Below, one piece after another: positions 1 through 8,120 of a stretch of 12,430 nucleotides of DNA (the first letter of the stretch is position 1; each line of letters begins with the position of its first letter). The notes beneath the pieces are model-generated. The model saw only the letters and a list, made by a program, of their open reading frames with translations. It searched no databases and had not been told where the DNA came from. A program made the translations under genes and the position numbers. Origin of the DNA: Funneliformis mosseae (taxonomy: Eukaryota > Glomeromycota > Glomeromycetes > Glomerales > Glomeraceae); assembly GCA_910592005.1 (NCBI GenBank), contig CAJVPP010003164.1, positions 1-12,430 on the forward strand. The letters run 5' to 3'.

Positions 1-17
1 TTATATTAATTATTATG

Positions 18-63
18 TGTACTAACTGTACTAAACTGTACTAAGCTGTACTAACTGTACTAA
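18..63. repeat. Short tandem repeat, five copies of TGTACTAA
   Basis: The octamer TGTACTAA starts at 18, 27, 37, 47 and 56, giving a 9-10 bp period with one or no spacer base between copies. Each copy contains GTAC, so the array is partly self-complementary. It lies at the left edge of the window, so its full extent and any larger parent element cannot be judged. No function is assigned. Confidence 0.85.
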
Positions 64-947
64 TTTCCCAACCCTGCATCTAAGTATCTTGAAACTTTTG
101 AATAATGGTTCACTGTATTACCCGGACGACAATTTAGGCATAAATTGCCGAAGAGCTTTTCATTTTGTTTGCTTAACTTTTATTTGGAAAGTTTATCGTT
201 TTCCTTTTCCAACGAATTGCTAGAAATTTCCGATGTTCTTGTAACATGAGTTTAATCGTTTGCATTTTGTGGATGATAACGATTTCTCTACAGGAATATC
301 TGTATCAAATGTAAATGAAATTCATTTTACTTTGGAGTTCATGCTGTCGAAAAACAAACATGGGGATTCGCTGCAAATAAAGATTTGGTAATCCTTAAAG
401 TAAATGAAAAATATTTTAAAATTCTTTTTCTTCTCATAAAAAAATTATTAGACGAGAGAACAAAAAACTTGATGCTATAGAGTAAATTAAATCTTGCATA
501 AAGAATTTAGGCATTTCCTAAAACTCTTGCCTCACCTGCAAAAAATGGTAGTCGGCTAAATCATTATAACTCGATTTTAGTAACAAACCACCAATTCAAA
601 TTTGGACTAAGGGATGTTCGTGCGCATGTTAACTCTCAGTTTTAATTAAGAGGTAAGATATACAGTATTTTCGAATACAATAGGCGTGAAGGTCGATCAA
701 TTTATAATCATGTAACTTATACTTTGTTTTCTAAAGATTGAGTCTTTATTATATTGATACTAAATTGTACAACCTAGAGTATAATAGTAGTTACAATAAA
801 AGAACTAACTTCTTGCCACGCTAATAAAATATAAAAATTTAAGATAAATCTTAGAATATATATCAAGATGAAAATAATAAATAGTAAGCTGGTAACGCCA
901 TAAAGAAAAATCACAGAGATAGAATCCTAAGCCACAACGATGATTCA
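64..947. other. AT-rich intergenic region downstream of the J-domain gene
   Basis: I find no supported gene on either strand. A perfect 7-bp inverted repeat (CAATTTA / TAAATTG around GGCA) occurs at 130-147. On the minus strand an AATAAA hexamer (plus-strand tttatt at 745-750) lies about 200 nt past the stop codon of the J-domain gene. It could serve as a polyadenylation signal, but such hexamers are frequent by chance in DNA this AT-rich. Confidence 0.6.
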
Positions 948-3146
948 TTATTGAACTTCAGATTCCATAGGAAAAGTGATTTTAGGTAATTTGAATGAAT
1001 CTTGAGGAAATTCTTGAGGTGATTCTACACCACAAACGACCGATAAAAAATCTTCCAAAACTTCTAAGCGCAGTTCAGCGAAACTATAACGGTCGTTCTT
1101 ATCTCGTATTTTCTCAATAGTTTTTTTAGCTCGTTGTATTTCTTCTTCACCACTGTTAATTATATCAAAAATTGCCAGATTAATGTCTGCGATGTTACGC
1201 ATTTCTTCTAACCTTGATAAAAAGGGCATTTTTTGAGCGTCATCAATGTGTTCCTTAGCTATGTTGCTATACTCCTTAAGAGTAACAAAATCTGTAAATC
1301 TATTAAGGAAAATTTTAAGCAAGTTGTTCTTTTTTCGTAATTCACAAATGCGTTCATCGAGCTTTATGGCCATCTCTTCAAGCTTTTTGGAACTCATCCC
1401 AGAAAGCACGTCCTTTGCTAGCGACACTAACTCCCCCGTTGTTTTTCCTTCAATTTTTAATTTCCCGCTACTCAAGACCTCACCAAGCAAAATTAAAAGG
1501 TAGGCTATTCCATCTGGTCTGAAACCATAGCTTAAAAGCGTATCTATAATTTCTTTAGGATTTATTACATCTGAACGTTCGACTAACCTTATAAGACTGG
1601 TACCTGTTTTATATTCTTCAGATAATTCATTGATAAACTGCTGATGATCGCCATCATCATAAGCTTTAAGTGCTCTCTTCATTATATTATTGATATTTTC
1701 GAGAATAGTGGGCACATTTGACAGGTTATTTCCACTTTTCCATAGTTTTGAACCGGCCCATATCCCTAAACCAAAGGTAATTATTCCAATTACCAACCCA
1801 ATTGGACCACCGACTGTACTAACTCCCAACAAAATTGCTGTACTAACTTTTACGCCAGCAGCTGCAGTTACTGATAATCCTACACCTACTCCAGTTGTCG
1901 TAATAAGTCCTCCTACAGTCTTAAGTTTAGTAGATTGATACTTGACATGCAAGATCTCATCTTTTGGTATTTGATAACGAACCAAACTGCGGTCCGCTTT
2001 GAGCATTAAATCAGTACTTATTTTTAGCATATCATTATCAATTGATCGTTGATAAGATTTTTTGTCGGAAAAAGAAATCCCTTGATCCAATAATCTTACT
2101 AAAGCTCGCGTGTTTTCAGAATTAACTTTCAGTTTAATCTCCGTTCTTAATTCAGGAATTTCCTCGTAAGTATTCCTACCTCTAACTTTATCAAATATTT
2201 TTTTTGCCTCGTTCAAATCATGCAACTTGACCTCATGAGAATTCTTAAATTGTAACTTAATTGCTGACAATGCATATAACTGAGCTTCTAAAAGTCTGTT
2301 AGATACATATAAACATAATGCGATATTTCCTCGTAATCTTACTTGTTCTTTTAACTGTTTAGCTTTGTCAACAATTTTACATGCCATTCTATATTCCTGA
2401 TAGGCTAGCAATCCATAATTCACGCTACTACGCTCCAGTTCTTCAGAAGAAAATTTACAGATTTCATCTTTCTTTAGTAGTTTTAGTTTATCCCACTGTC
2501 CTTTAGCTGCATTACGGTAGTCAATCGTAATTTTCCAGAATTCGTCTGCATTTTTTTTATGAAACGTCCAGCCTTCGTTACTTAAGATTTCCTCATAATT
2601 GGTCAATAAGCTATTCTTAATCTCTGTAATATATCTAAATAGTTCAATACCTAGGTTTTTATGTTCACCTTGAAGGGAACACGGGGTATTAGGCCGATTT
2701 GTTTTATCTGGATGGAAATTCAACGAGAGATTTCGGTAGCGTTTATTAACTTCATCCGCTGACCGAGCATTATTAAACAAGATTTCTTTTTTACAAGAAG
2801 AGTTCAACACATCCTGTATAATATCTATTCTTTTTTGATAAGCTATTTCATTAACTAATAATTTTAAATAATTCAAGGAAGTACAAAAAAGCTGCTGATC
2901 ATTGCTAATATCTGGATTCTCAGATTCCTGAGAAATTATTAAACTCTCGTTGATTAAATAATCTGCTACTTGACGTAACTTGATGTCGTAATTAACGATA
3001 TTCTGATAATTTTCAAAAGTCTTTGATATATCGCTAAGTTCTTTAATACTCCTTTTGATATCTTCAATAACTTTTTCACTTAACGTGCTGCTTTTAATAT
3101 TTTTTAATAGTTCTTCCACAGCTTCCATATGATTAATAAGTTCCAT
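948..3146 (-). CDS. J-domain-like protein with central glycine-rich hydrophobic segment
   Basis: An uninterrupted 732-residue frame encodes this protein. Residues 1-120 are mostly helical and charged. Residues about 105-182 resemble a DnaJ J domain: a helix II-like stretch (ADEVNKRYRNLSLNF), the signature HPDK at 145-148, then a helix III-like stretch after an insertion rich in N, P and G. By family knowledge the HPD triad stimulates Hsp70 ATPase, so a co-chaperone role is inferred. Residues about 240-320 look like helical TPR-type hairpins. Residues 411-467 are hydrophobic and rich in G, A, V and I with repeated GxxxG-like spacing, broken once near 431-434, which suggests two membrane-inserting helices. 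The C-terminal third is helical. There is no signal peptide, no Cys-rich DnaJ zinc domain and no G/F region, so it is not a classical DnaJ. The start at 3146 has A at -3 and G at +4; Met7 is an alternative. I recall similar J-like hypothetical proteins in Rhizophagus but cannot name the gene. Confidence 0.85.
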   Translation of the reverse strand: MELINHMEAVEELLKNIKSSTLSEKVIEDIKRSIKELSDISKTFENYQNIVNYDIKLRQVADYLINESLIISQESENPDISNDQQLFCTSLNYLKLLVNEIAYQKRIDIIQDVLNSSCKKEILFNNARSADEVNKRYRNLSLNFHPDKTNRPNTPCSLQGEHKNLGIELFRYITEIKNSLLTNYEEILSNEGWTFHKKNADEFWKITIDYRNAAKGQWDKLKLLKKDEICKFSSEELERSSVNYGLLAYQEYRMACKIVDKAKQLKEQVRLRGNIALCLYVSNRLLEAQLYALSAIKLQFKNSHEVKLHDLNEAKKIFDKVRGRNTYEEIPELRTEIKLKVNSENTRALVRLLDQGISFSDKKSYQRSIDNDMLKISTDLMLKADRSLVRYQIPKDEILHVKYQSTKLKTVGGLITTTGVGVGLSVTAAAGVKVSTAILLGVSTVGGPIGLVIGIITFGLGIWAGSKLWKSGNNLSNVPTILENINNIMKRALKAYDDGDHQQFINELSEEYKTGTSLIRLVERSDVINPKEIIDTLLSYGFRPDGIAYLLILLGEVLSSGKLKIEGKTTGELVSLAKDVLSGMSSKKLEEMAIKLDERICELRKKNNLLKIFLNRFTDFVTLKEYSNIAKEHIDDAQKMPFLSRLEEMRNIADINLAIFDIINSGEEEIQRAKKTIEKIRDKNDRYSFAELRLEVLEDFLSVVCGVESPQEFPQDSFKLPKITFPMESEVQ

Positions 3147-3641
3147 AGTTATTGTTGTATTCAGTTCTTTCGTTTATGTATTTATAAACAATTTTGTAAT
3201 GTAAGCTGAAGGTTATTATTGAAGTAATTATTGAGTAAAAATGAAGTAATCTTGACGCTGAATTTATTTAATAATATCAAATTAATCAGTGCTGTCTCAC
3301 ATCGGCGCTCTGTACTTTCGCAAAATAAATGCCAATCAATAAACTCTCTAATTAATTAAAACTGCGCAATTACGAAAATTTGAATAATAAAATAATAAGA
3401 AAAATCGGAATTATAAAAATATCGAAGTAACAAATACGAAATTTTAAATGTTAAAACGGCGAAAGCGAATTAGAAAAAAAGATAATCGTAAAATAAATAA
3501 TAACGTAGCGTAATAGATACATTAGTAAACAATAATTGTTAAATAATAACACTATAATAACGCGATGTGATGTATTAATAAATATAATAAGGGCGAGCGT
3601 GATATATTGAGTTGTTTAAGGACTTCCGCAGCCTGGCATCC
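3147..3641. other. Upstream flank of the J-domain gene, no gene seen
   Basis: This stretch is AT-rich with no supported coding frame. The 30 nt before the J-domain start are A-rich on the minus strand, as expected of a fungal 5' leader. A more GC-rich island near 3291-3325 lies about 150 nt upstream and could be promoter sequence, but no recognised element such as a clear TATA box can be assigned. From 3360 to 3600 the plus strand is dominated by AATAA-type words. Confidence 0.45.
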
Positions 3642-3805
3642 TGACATTTTGTCATACTGGCACGAAATTATGGAGTTTTCGGGAAATTATGTTCAATGTA
3701 ACGTCTTTTACCCTAACAAATATGTTTGTTATTTGTTACACATTTAACGTTAGTCGATCGTCGACTTCATGTGATTGATTTACATTTGGAAATTGTCGAT
3801 GTAAA
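3642..3805. repeat. Cluster of short inverted repeats
   Basis: Five small inverted repeats crowd into about 160 bp. They are TGACA/TGTCA at 3642-3654; TAACAAATA/TATTTGTTA at 3714-3722 and 3730-3738; an enclosing TAACGT/ACGTTA pair at 3699-3704 and 3747-3752; GTCGA/TCGAC at 3753-3765; and TTTACAT/ATGTAAA at 3779-3785 and 3799-3805. The 9-bp stem with a 7-nt loop, enclosed by the 6-bp pair, is the strongest. The patch is less AT-rich than its flanks. It may be a degraded transposon end, but no target-site duplication was found. Confidence 0.5.
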
Positions 3806-3810
3806 GTTGA

Positions 3811-4865
3811 TATCATCTTTATTTTAATTCAATATATTACTCACATATTCGACATTTTTCAACACTCAGATTTTTAACACCTTATGCATTTACTGGGTTG
3901 GGTAATTGTTAATAACAATATCTAAAAGTATTAATGAGTAAATATTAAATATAATTGATGAATGTTGAAATAATCAATAAATCGAGATTGATGGCGGAAT
4001 TGACGAAATATTCTTTTGGACTGGTTTTGCTTTGTCTTTTTTTTTTTTTTTAAATGTATTATTTTGCTAATGACAAAACTTTAGATAATAATTTGATTCA
4101 TATTTTGGAGGATTTATAAATATTTCTGGATAATATTTTTGGAGGGATTAAAATTTTTTTTTGTATGCTCAAATTATTTTTCGATATCAATAAATGAAAT
4201 TTATTTCATCATGATATTAAAAACATTTCTTGTAATAATGAGATATTATACAAATTTGAGCTTAAATTGAATATTCATTTATCTAAATGATTAAATATAA
4301 TTTTATATCCGATTAATGTAATATACTAAATATAATTTAATTTATGACAAAACTACTGAATATACATCATTCGCTATAATACATTATTTCCTAGAAATAA
4401 CATATTGCGAAAGAAATGAATCATATTAAACAAGAATCTTTGATGTAATGAACTTCTTTTTGTATAAAAGATTAGAATACATTAATTCTTTCTCGAACCT
4501 TTAAATAGATCCCATTGAATACTCATGGTAGAAGACAAAGGTTGATCTTACTTCCGTAATTCTATACTTGCGTGACGATTAATCCGATTTCTGTATAATA
4601 GATGTGGTTACAAAAGAATCCTAATCGATCTTGTCCACCTTCTCATATTATGAATATGAATCTAGTTGTTAATAAATAAATGCATTATTTTTAATAGTTG
4701 CATTTTCGGCATAATATTACCCTTAAAATTCGAGTCGAATCCGGTTAAACAATAATCGGGTCGAGTCGAATTCGGGTTCTGTAATTATAAACGGGTTCTA
4801 GTTCAAACCGACATTACTCCATTCCAGTAAATGGTAAATTTTCGTAAAAAAAAAATCTCAAAATC
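3811..4865. other. AT-rich intergenic region with degenerate direct repeats
   Basis: No gene is supported on either strand. A poly(T) run lies near 4039-4051. The word ATATTTTGGAGGATT at 4100-4114 recurs with small insertions at 4133-4149. A second pair, TCGAGTCGAATCCGGTT at 4730-4746 and a near copy at 4761-4778, lies in a more GC-rich patch, with a further CGGGTT at 4792-4797. These look like decayed repeat DNA. Confidence 0.5.
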
Positions 4866-5415
4866 GTGCATACTTTTAATCATGTAACACAACTTTATTT
4901 TATTATTAAAAAATTTAAAAGGAATAATCCCGGAACATTTAGCCACTCTTCAACCATAAAGCGTTCTAATTCAGCAAGATTTTTTGCTTCCGTCTTTTAC
5001 ATTGTTATTGACAATACTCAAAAGACTTTCAATAGGGTTAATATCAAGGCCAGTCAATAACAATGGACACATTAGCGTCAATAAATCCCTTGCTACACTA
5101 GTATGTATGCTTGGGATCATTATCTTTCTGAAATCGCAATCATTTTTTTTTTTTTTGATAAATGGATTTCAAGAATTTCAACATAATAGGAGCCTTTCAT
5201 TATTTGTCGAAAACAAAAAAAAATAATGGAAGTCTATTCCATCCGAAAATAATGTTTTTATTCCAATTATCATTAAGGTACGTATGAACCCATTCCACAC
5301 GTTTTTCCTTATATTCACAATTAAATATCATGATTGCTTTGGGCAAATTATTTTTATAACTCGTTACCAAAATGCTTTGCAATTGTTTTCTATGAGACAC
5401 ACTAGTTGCATTTTA
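4866..5415 (-). pseudogene. Decayed Tc1/mariner transposase (central and C-terminal part)
   Basis: Reading the minus strand in shifting frames recovers the order of Tc1/mariner transposase blocks. They are EKRVEWVHTYLNDNWN near 5250-5310, an FSDG(I)DFHYF block that needs a frame change near 5210-5250, FQKDNDPKHT at 5104-5133, LDINPIE near 5027-5048, and LAELERFMVEEWLNVPG at 4928-4979. In this family the second catalytic Asp lies in the FxxDNDPKH block and the third acidic residue in NPIE. Stops, at least three frame changes and a small deletion before LDINPIE (where WPxxSP is expected) show the gene is dead. The N-terminal helix-turn-helix half was not found, and no terminal inverted repeat could be fixed. 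Plus-strand frames across this stretch are antisense shadows. It lies downstream of the kinase-like gene on the same strand. Confidence 0.85.
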
Positions 5416-5723
5416 ACGGCGCGAAACAATACATTAATAAATCTCGTGTTTATTTAGTTACATCTTAAATACGTAATTTCTTCCAAATTTAGGAACAAAA
5501 TTTTCTATATATTCAGATGACGCGCGTCTGTCAAATAGATTTAAGATATATTTCAACAAATAACATTTATAATGTTAAAAAAAAAAATTAAATAAAGCTA
5601 AGATGTAATGATATATTTATAATCTTAAATATTATGCGTAGTAAAATCATTTTTTTCTAAAATTAATAAGATTATTACTTTAACATACTGTATATGTAGT
5701 TTATAATAGGATGATTAAAAATG
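5416..5723. other. Gap 3' of the kinase-like gene, possible terminal exon
   Basis: On the minus strand this stretch follows a perfect GTAAGT that overlaps the end of the kinase-like frame. Possible acceptors follow. The first, TTTTAG (G at 5657), would give a 75-nt intron and a 10-residue tail ending at 5625. The second, an ATATAG further on, would join in frame to a short tail ending with the TAA at 5458-5460. A 38-codon stretch open on the minus strand covers about 5458-5571. None of these can be chosen from sequence alone. Confidence 0.35.
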
Positions 5724-7025
5724 TTACTTACCACTAATTAATAGCTCAGAAGGAATCTTTAAATCTAATAGTTCACTATCATAATTCATACTAAGCTTTT
5801 CACTAAAAGTATCTTCAACGTTTATACTTTCAATTTGGTGCTCCAAATTTTCAAATTGTTCCAAAATATAGTGCGGAGGATTTTGTCTCCATCGTTGAAA
5901 AATAACTTGTAATTTTATAATATCAGGACGCTTTAACGGATCAGCATCCCAGCAACTTTTCATTACTTTATGATAAGCCGGTGGGATTTCTCGAGTTATT
6001 TCAGGTCGAAATCCATTGCAAATGTCTATAGCCAACATAAAATTATCAATCCACACATTATCGTATGGAGGTAATCCGGTTCCAAGCTCAAACATTATCA
6101 TACCTAAACTATAAATATCCGAAGATCGAGTATACATACTTTCTCTTAAAATTTCAGGAGCTACATATGGCAAGATTTCAGATACTTTATTGGATTTTAA
6201 GGTTGATTTCAAATTAATATTAACATATTTGCATAAGCCAAAATTACTAAGAAATGCCAATTTCCCACTCATCAATACATTTCTAGGACGTAAATCACGA
6301 TGAGTTATTCCTAGTTTATGAATTATAGCAAGATCATTAATTATATAGCCAATGATATTTATTTTTTCCAACCATGAAATTTTATTATTTTGTAAATAAT
6401 TTTTTAAATTGCCATCAGCTGCATGTGAAGTTATTATACAATATTTTTTTGTCTCTGGATCCTGAGAAACACCATACAATCTATGGAACCTTCTACCACA
6501 TGTCATAAATTGATGTTGGAATTTTAACTATTATTGAAATAAAGGTAAAGATGATTCTAATTGTAATTAAAAAAAAATATTATTATAAATTTAAGTAATA
6601 AAAAGTATATTTACCTCATTCATAAAATATTCAAAATTCGTTATATGTTTAAAATAGTTCTTATCAAAAGATTTAATTGTAACTTGAATGGGAAAACGTT
6701 GTCTTTGAGTATTGATGGTATACCAAAAATCATCCAACCTTTCACCATCTTTCCACTTTGCAGTATATGACTTTCCAAGCCACCAATTTTCATCAAATTC
6801 GATTTCAAGTCTGGAATAAGGAATCCATTCTAAATATGAAGCATAAGAGGTTGCATTTCTTTGAGTAGCTTGAATAAATTCATCAATGTCTTTATTTACG
6901 CTAGTCCAATTCGAAAATTCATCAATCAATTTTTGACAGTCACATCTAGGACACCAGTCATAATGACTTTTTGGTTGTTTACAATGAAAACATAGCCCAT
7001 ATAATTCTTCTTGGTTATTATCCAT
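5724..7025 (-). CDS. TKL-type protein kinase-like, probable pseudokinase (two exons)
   Basis: Exon 1 is 6615-7025 and exon 2 runs from 6527 to the stop at 5724-5726. Splicing the 87-nt intron gives a protein of about 404 aa. Residues 12-28 hold two CxxC pairs, a likely zinc-binding knuckle that I associate with Rhizophagus kinases. The kinase domain starts near 75 with a weak Gly loop (WWLGKSYTAKW). It has the VTIK Lys at 118, a likely helix-C Glu at 137 (last codon of exon 1), HRDLRPRN at 213-220, APE at 260-262, a DIYSLG motif at 274-279 and the Arg of LKRP near 336-337. The metal-binding Asp of DFG is replaced: residues 232-234 read NFG (codon AAT). The fold should be intact but phosphotransfer is doubtful. 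The start codon has A at -3 and G at +4. A GTAAGT overlapping the stop may be a donor leading to a further 3' exon; in that case exon 2 ends at 5732. Confidence 0.85.
6528..6614 (-). other. Phase-0 spliceosomal intron in the kinase-like gene
   Basis: Read on the minus strand, the intron begins GTAAAT directly after the GAG codon ending exon 1 and finishes with AATAATAG before TTAAAATTC. Its 87 nt contain stop codons, so retention would end the protein shortly after residue 137. Removal joins FEYFMNE to LKFQHQFMTCGRRF and restores a continuous kinase N-lobe, which is the main support for these boundaries. Confidence 0.9.
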
Positions 7026-7709
7026 ATTTCCTGTATTTAAAGTTTTTATTTTTATTTATTTTTTTTTTTTTGTGAAAAATTTTTTATGTTAAACGACATT
7101 TATGTGTAACATGATCATCAAATATTTCCTAATAATTCCTTCTTATACACTATTAACTTCGAAACCTTTCGGAAAATTTTGTAGTATTAATTATTTATGG
7201 ATTCTTACTATTTCTTAACTATCTTCAAAAACTGATTCGCATATTCTTTCAATTTCATTGTGTTTTACAAAACTTAAACTGTTATGTAAAAAAAAAGCCC
7301 TAACCATATTTTTATTAGTGTTAAAAATCATTTCTTTAATAAAACATGAAAAAGAATTTTTTTTAAAACAAAAAGTTGCTTTAAATTTGTTCATGTGATA
7401 ATTCATATGTTTTTTTCCAAAGACCCCTACTATTTATTTGACGATATTAGTTTACAAATAATTCGTTCCGTCAGAATAATTTTCTTTCCACACATTTTTT
7501 TTATAACTCGTATTGGTGATTCAAATTTTAATATCATGATTTAATAATAGATTTATGCAAACTTAATCTTTTTAATGGATACACGCATATATGTGCAATT
7601 TACATTTTCCATTTGGTTGTTATAATGTTTAAGTACATTCAGATATTTCATCATTGAGCATTTCATGAGAGTTTTACAGATATAGATCATTCGAACAAAT
7701 CGATATATA
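7026..7709. other. AT-rich 5' flank of the kinase-like gene
   Basis: Immediately upstream of the kinase start, the minus strand is a long A-rich leader (poly-T on the plus strand near 7052-7071). It ends in TTTAAATACAG a few bases before ATG, which could be a 5' UTR acceptor, though this is speculative. The remainder has no recognisable gene. A 63-codon minus-strand frame at 7215-7406 is low in complexity and resembles nothing I know. Confidence 0.45.
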
Positions 7710-7870
7710 CAGTCGGCCCCTATATAGTCACCACCTCCTATATAGTCACTCCTCCCTTATAAGCACATTTTATTAGGCATTTAATGATAGACTTATTAAA
7801 TAATCCTCTTCTATATTCACATCATATAACCAATTTTTTTGGTCTCCGAGTGACAATAGGAAGTCGACCG
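7710..7870. mobile_element. 161-bp non-autonomous pogo/Tigger-like MITE
   Basis: The element is flanked by TA on both sides (7708-7709 and 7871-7872). Its left end reads CAGTCGGCCCCTATATAGTC followed by AC. The reverse complement of its right end reads CGGTCGACTTCCTATTGTCA followed by C. These match over most of about 22 bp with a 2-bp gap, forming imperfect terminal inverted repeats. A 13-bp direct repeat, CCTATATAGTCAC, occurs at 7719-7731 and 7737-7749, as expected of subterminal transposase-binding repeats. TA duplication and CAGT-type ends fit the Tc1/mariner superfamily, and the internal pattern is most like pogo/Tigger. There is no coding capacity, so movement would need a transposase from elsewhere. 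The end mismatches suggest an old copy. Confidence 0.75.
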
Positions 7871-7874
7871 TATC

Positions 7875-7897
7875 TTTATTTATTTATTTATTTATTT
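7875..7897. repeat. (TTTA)n microsatellite
   Basis: Five perfect TTTA units (7875-7894) followed by a T-rich tail lie three bases beyond the right TA of the MITE. Simple repeats next to MITEs are common, and this one may simply reflect local AT bias. Confidence 0.9.
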
Positions 7898-8015
7898 TTA
7901 AATGATTATGAATTTTAGTTTCACATTTTCTTGTTTACGAACAAATACCGCAATTTACCTTCATTTCCAACTGACGGTTAGACAGAATCATTTACGTAAT
8001 TTATAGACCATAAGC

Positions 8016-8110
8016 CAGGGTTGGCCTTTGGCCGTTTGGCCGTGGTTTGGCCATTTGTCAATTGGTCAATTTGGCCGGCCAAATGGCTAAAAAAAACCTT
8101 GGCCGCGGCT
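8016..8110. repeat. TTGGCC-rich patch, possible hAT-type transposon end
   Basis: Starting at CAGGG (8016), the hexamer TTGGCC occurs at 8021, 8028, 8036, 8047, 8071 and 8099. A perfect 16-bp palindrome, ATTTGGCCGGCCAAAT, lies at 8069-8084. TTGGCCGTGG and TTGGCCGCGG are near-identical copies on the left and right sides. This GC-rich island stands out in AT-rich surroundings. hAT transposons often begin with CAGGG and carry short subterminal repeats for transposase binding, so a solitary or truncated hAT end is the best guess. I found no matching terminus of the opposite orientation and no 8-bp target duplication. Confidence 0.45.
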
Positions 8111-8120
8111 AAATGCCAGT

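Noticed and set aside
1246..1938. Plus-strand open frames of 82-85 codons within 1246-1503 and 1690-1938
   Set aside because: They lie antisense to the continuous 732-codon J-domain gene, have no recognisable domain, and are explained as shadows of its codon pattern.
4730..4797. GGGT/CGGGTT-like words as possible telomeric repeat
   Set aside because: The units are TCGAGTCGAATCCGG-like, not a regular TTAGGG-type array, and only two diverged copies are present.
4866..5226. Two plus-strand frames of 64 and 80 codons
   Set aside because: They are the antisense of the Tc1/mariner transposase relic. The minus strand gives DNDPKHT, NPIE and ELERFMVEEW blocks in the correct order.
5200..5400. A 66-codon minus-strand frame as an independent small gene
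   Set aside because: Its sequence (EKRVEWVHTYLNDNWN) is part of the Tc1/mariner transposase and it ends at a frameshift, so it is counted in the pseudogene.
7215..7406. A 63-codon minus-strand frame
   Set aside because: It is rich in F, K and N as expected of translated AT-rich DNA, has no recognised motif, and lies in the 5' flank of the kinase-like gene.
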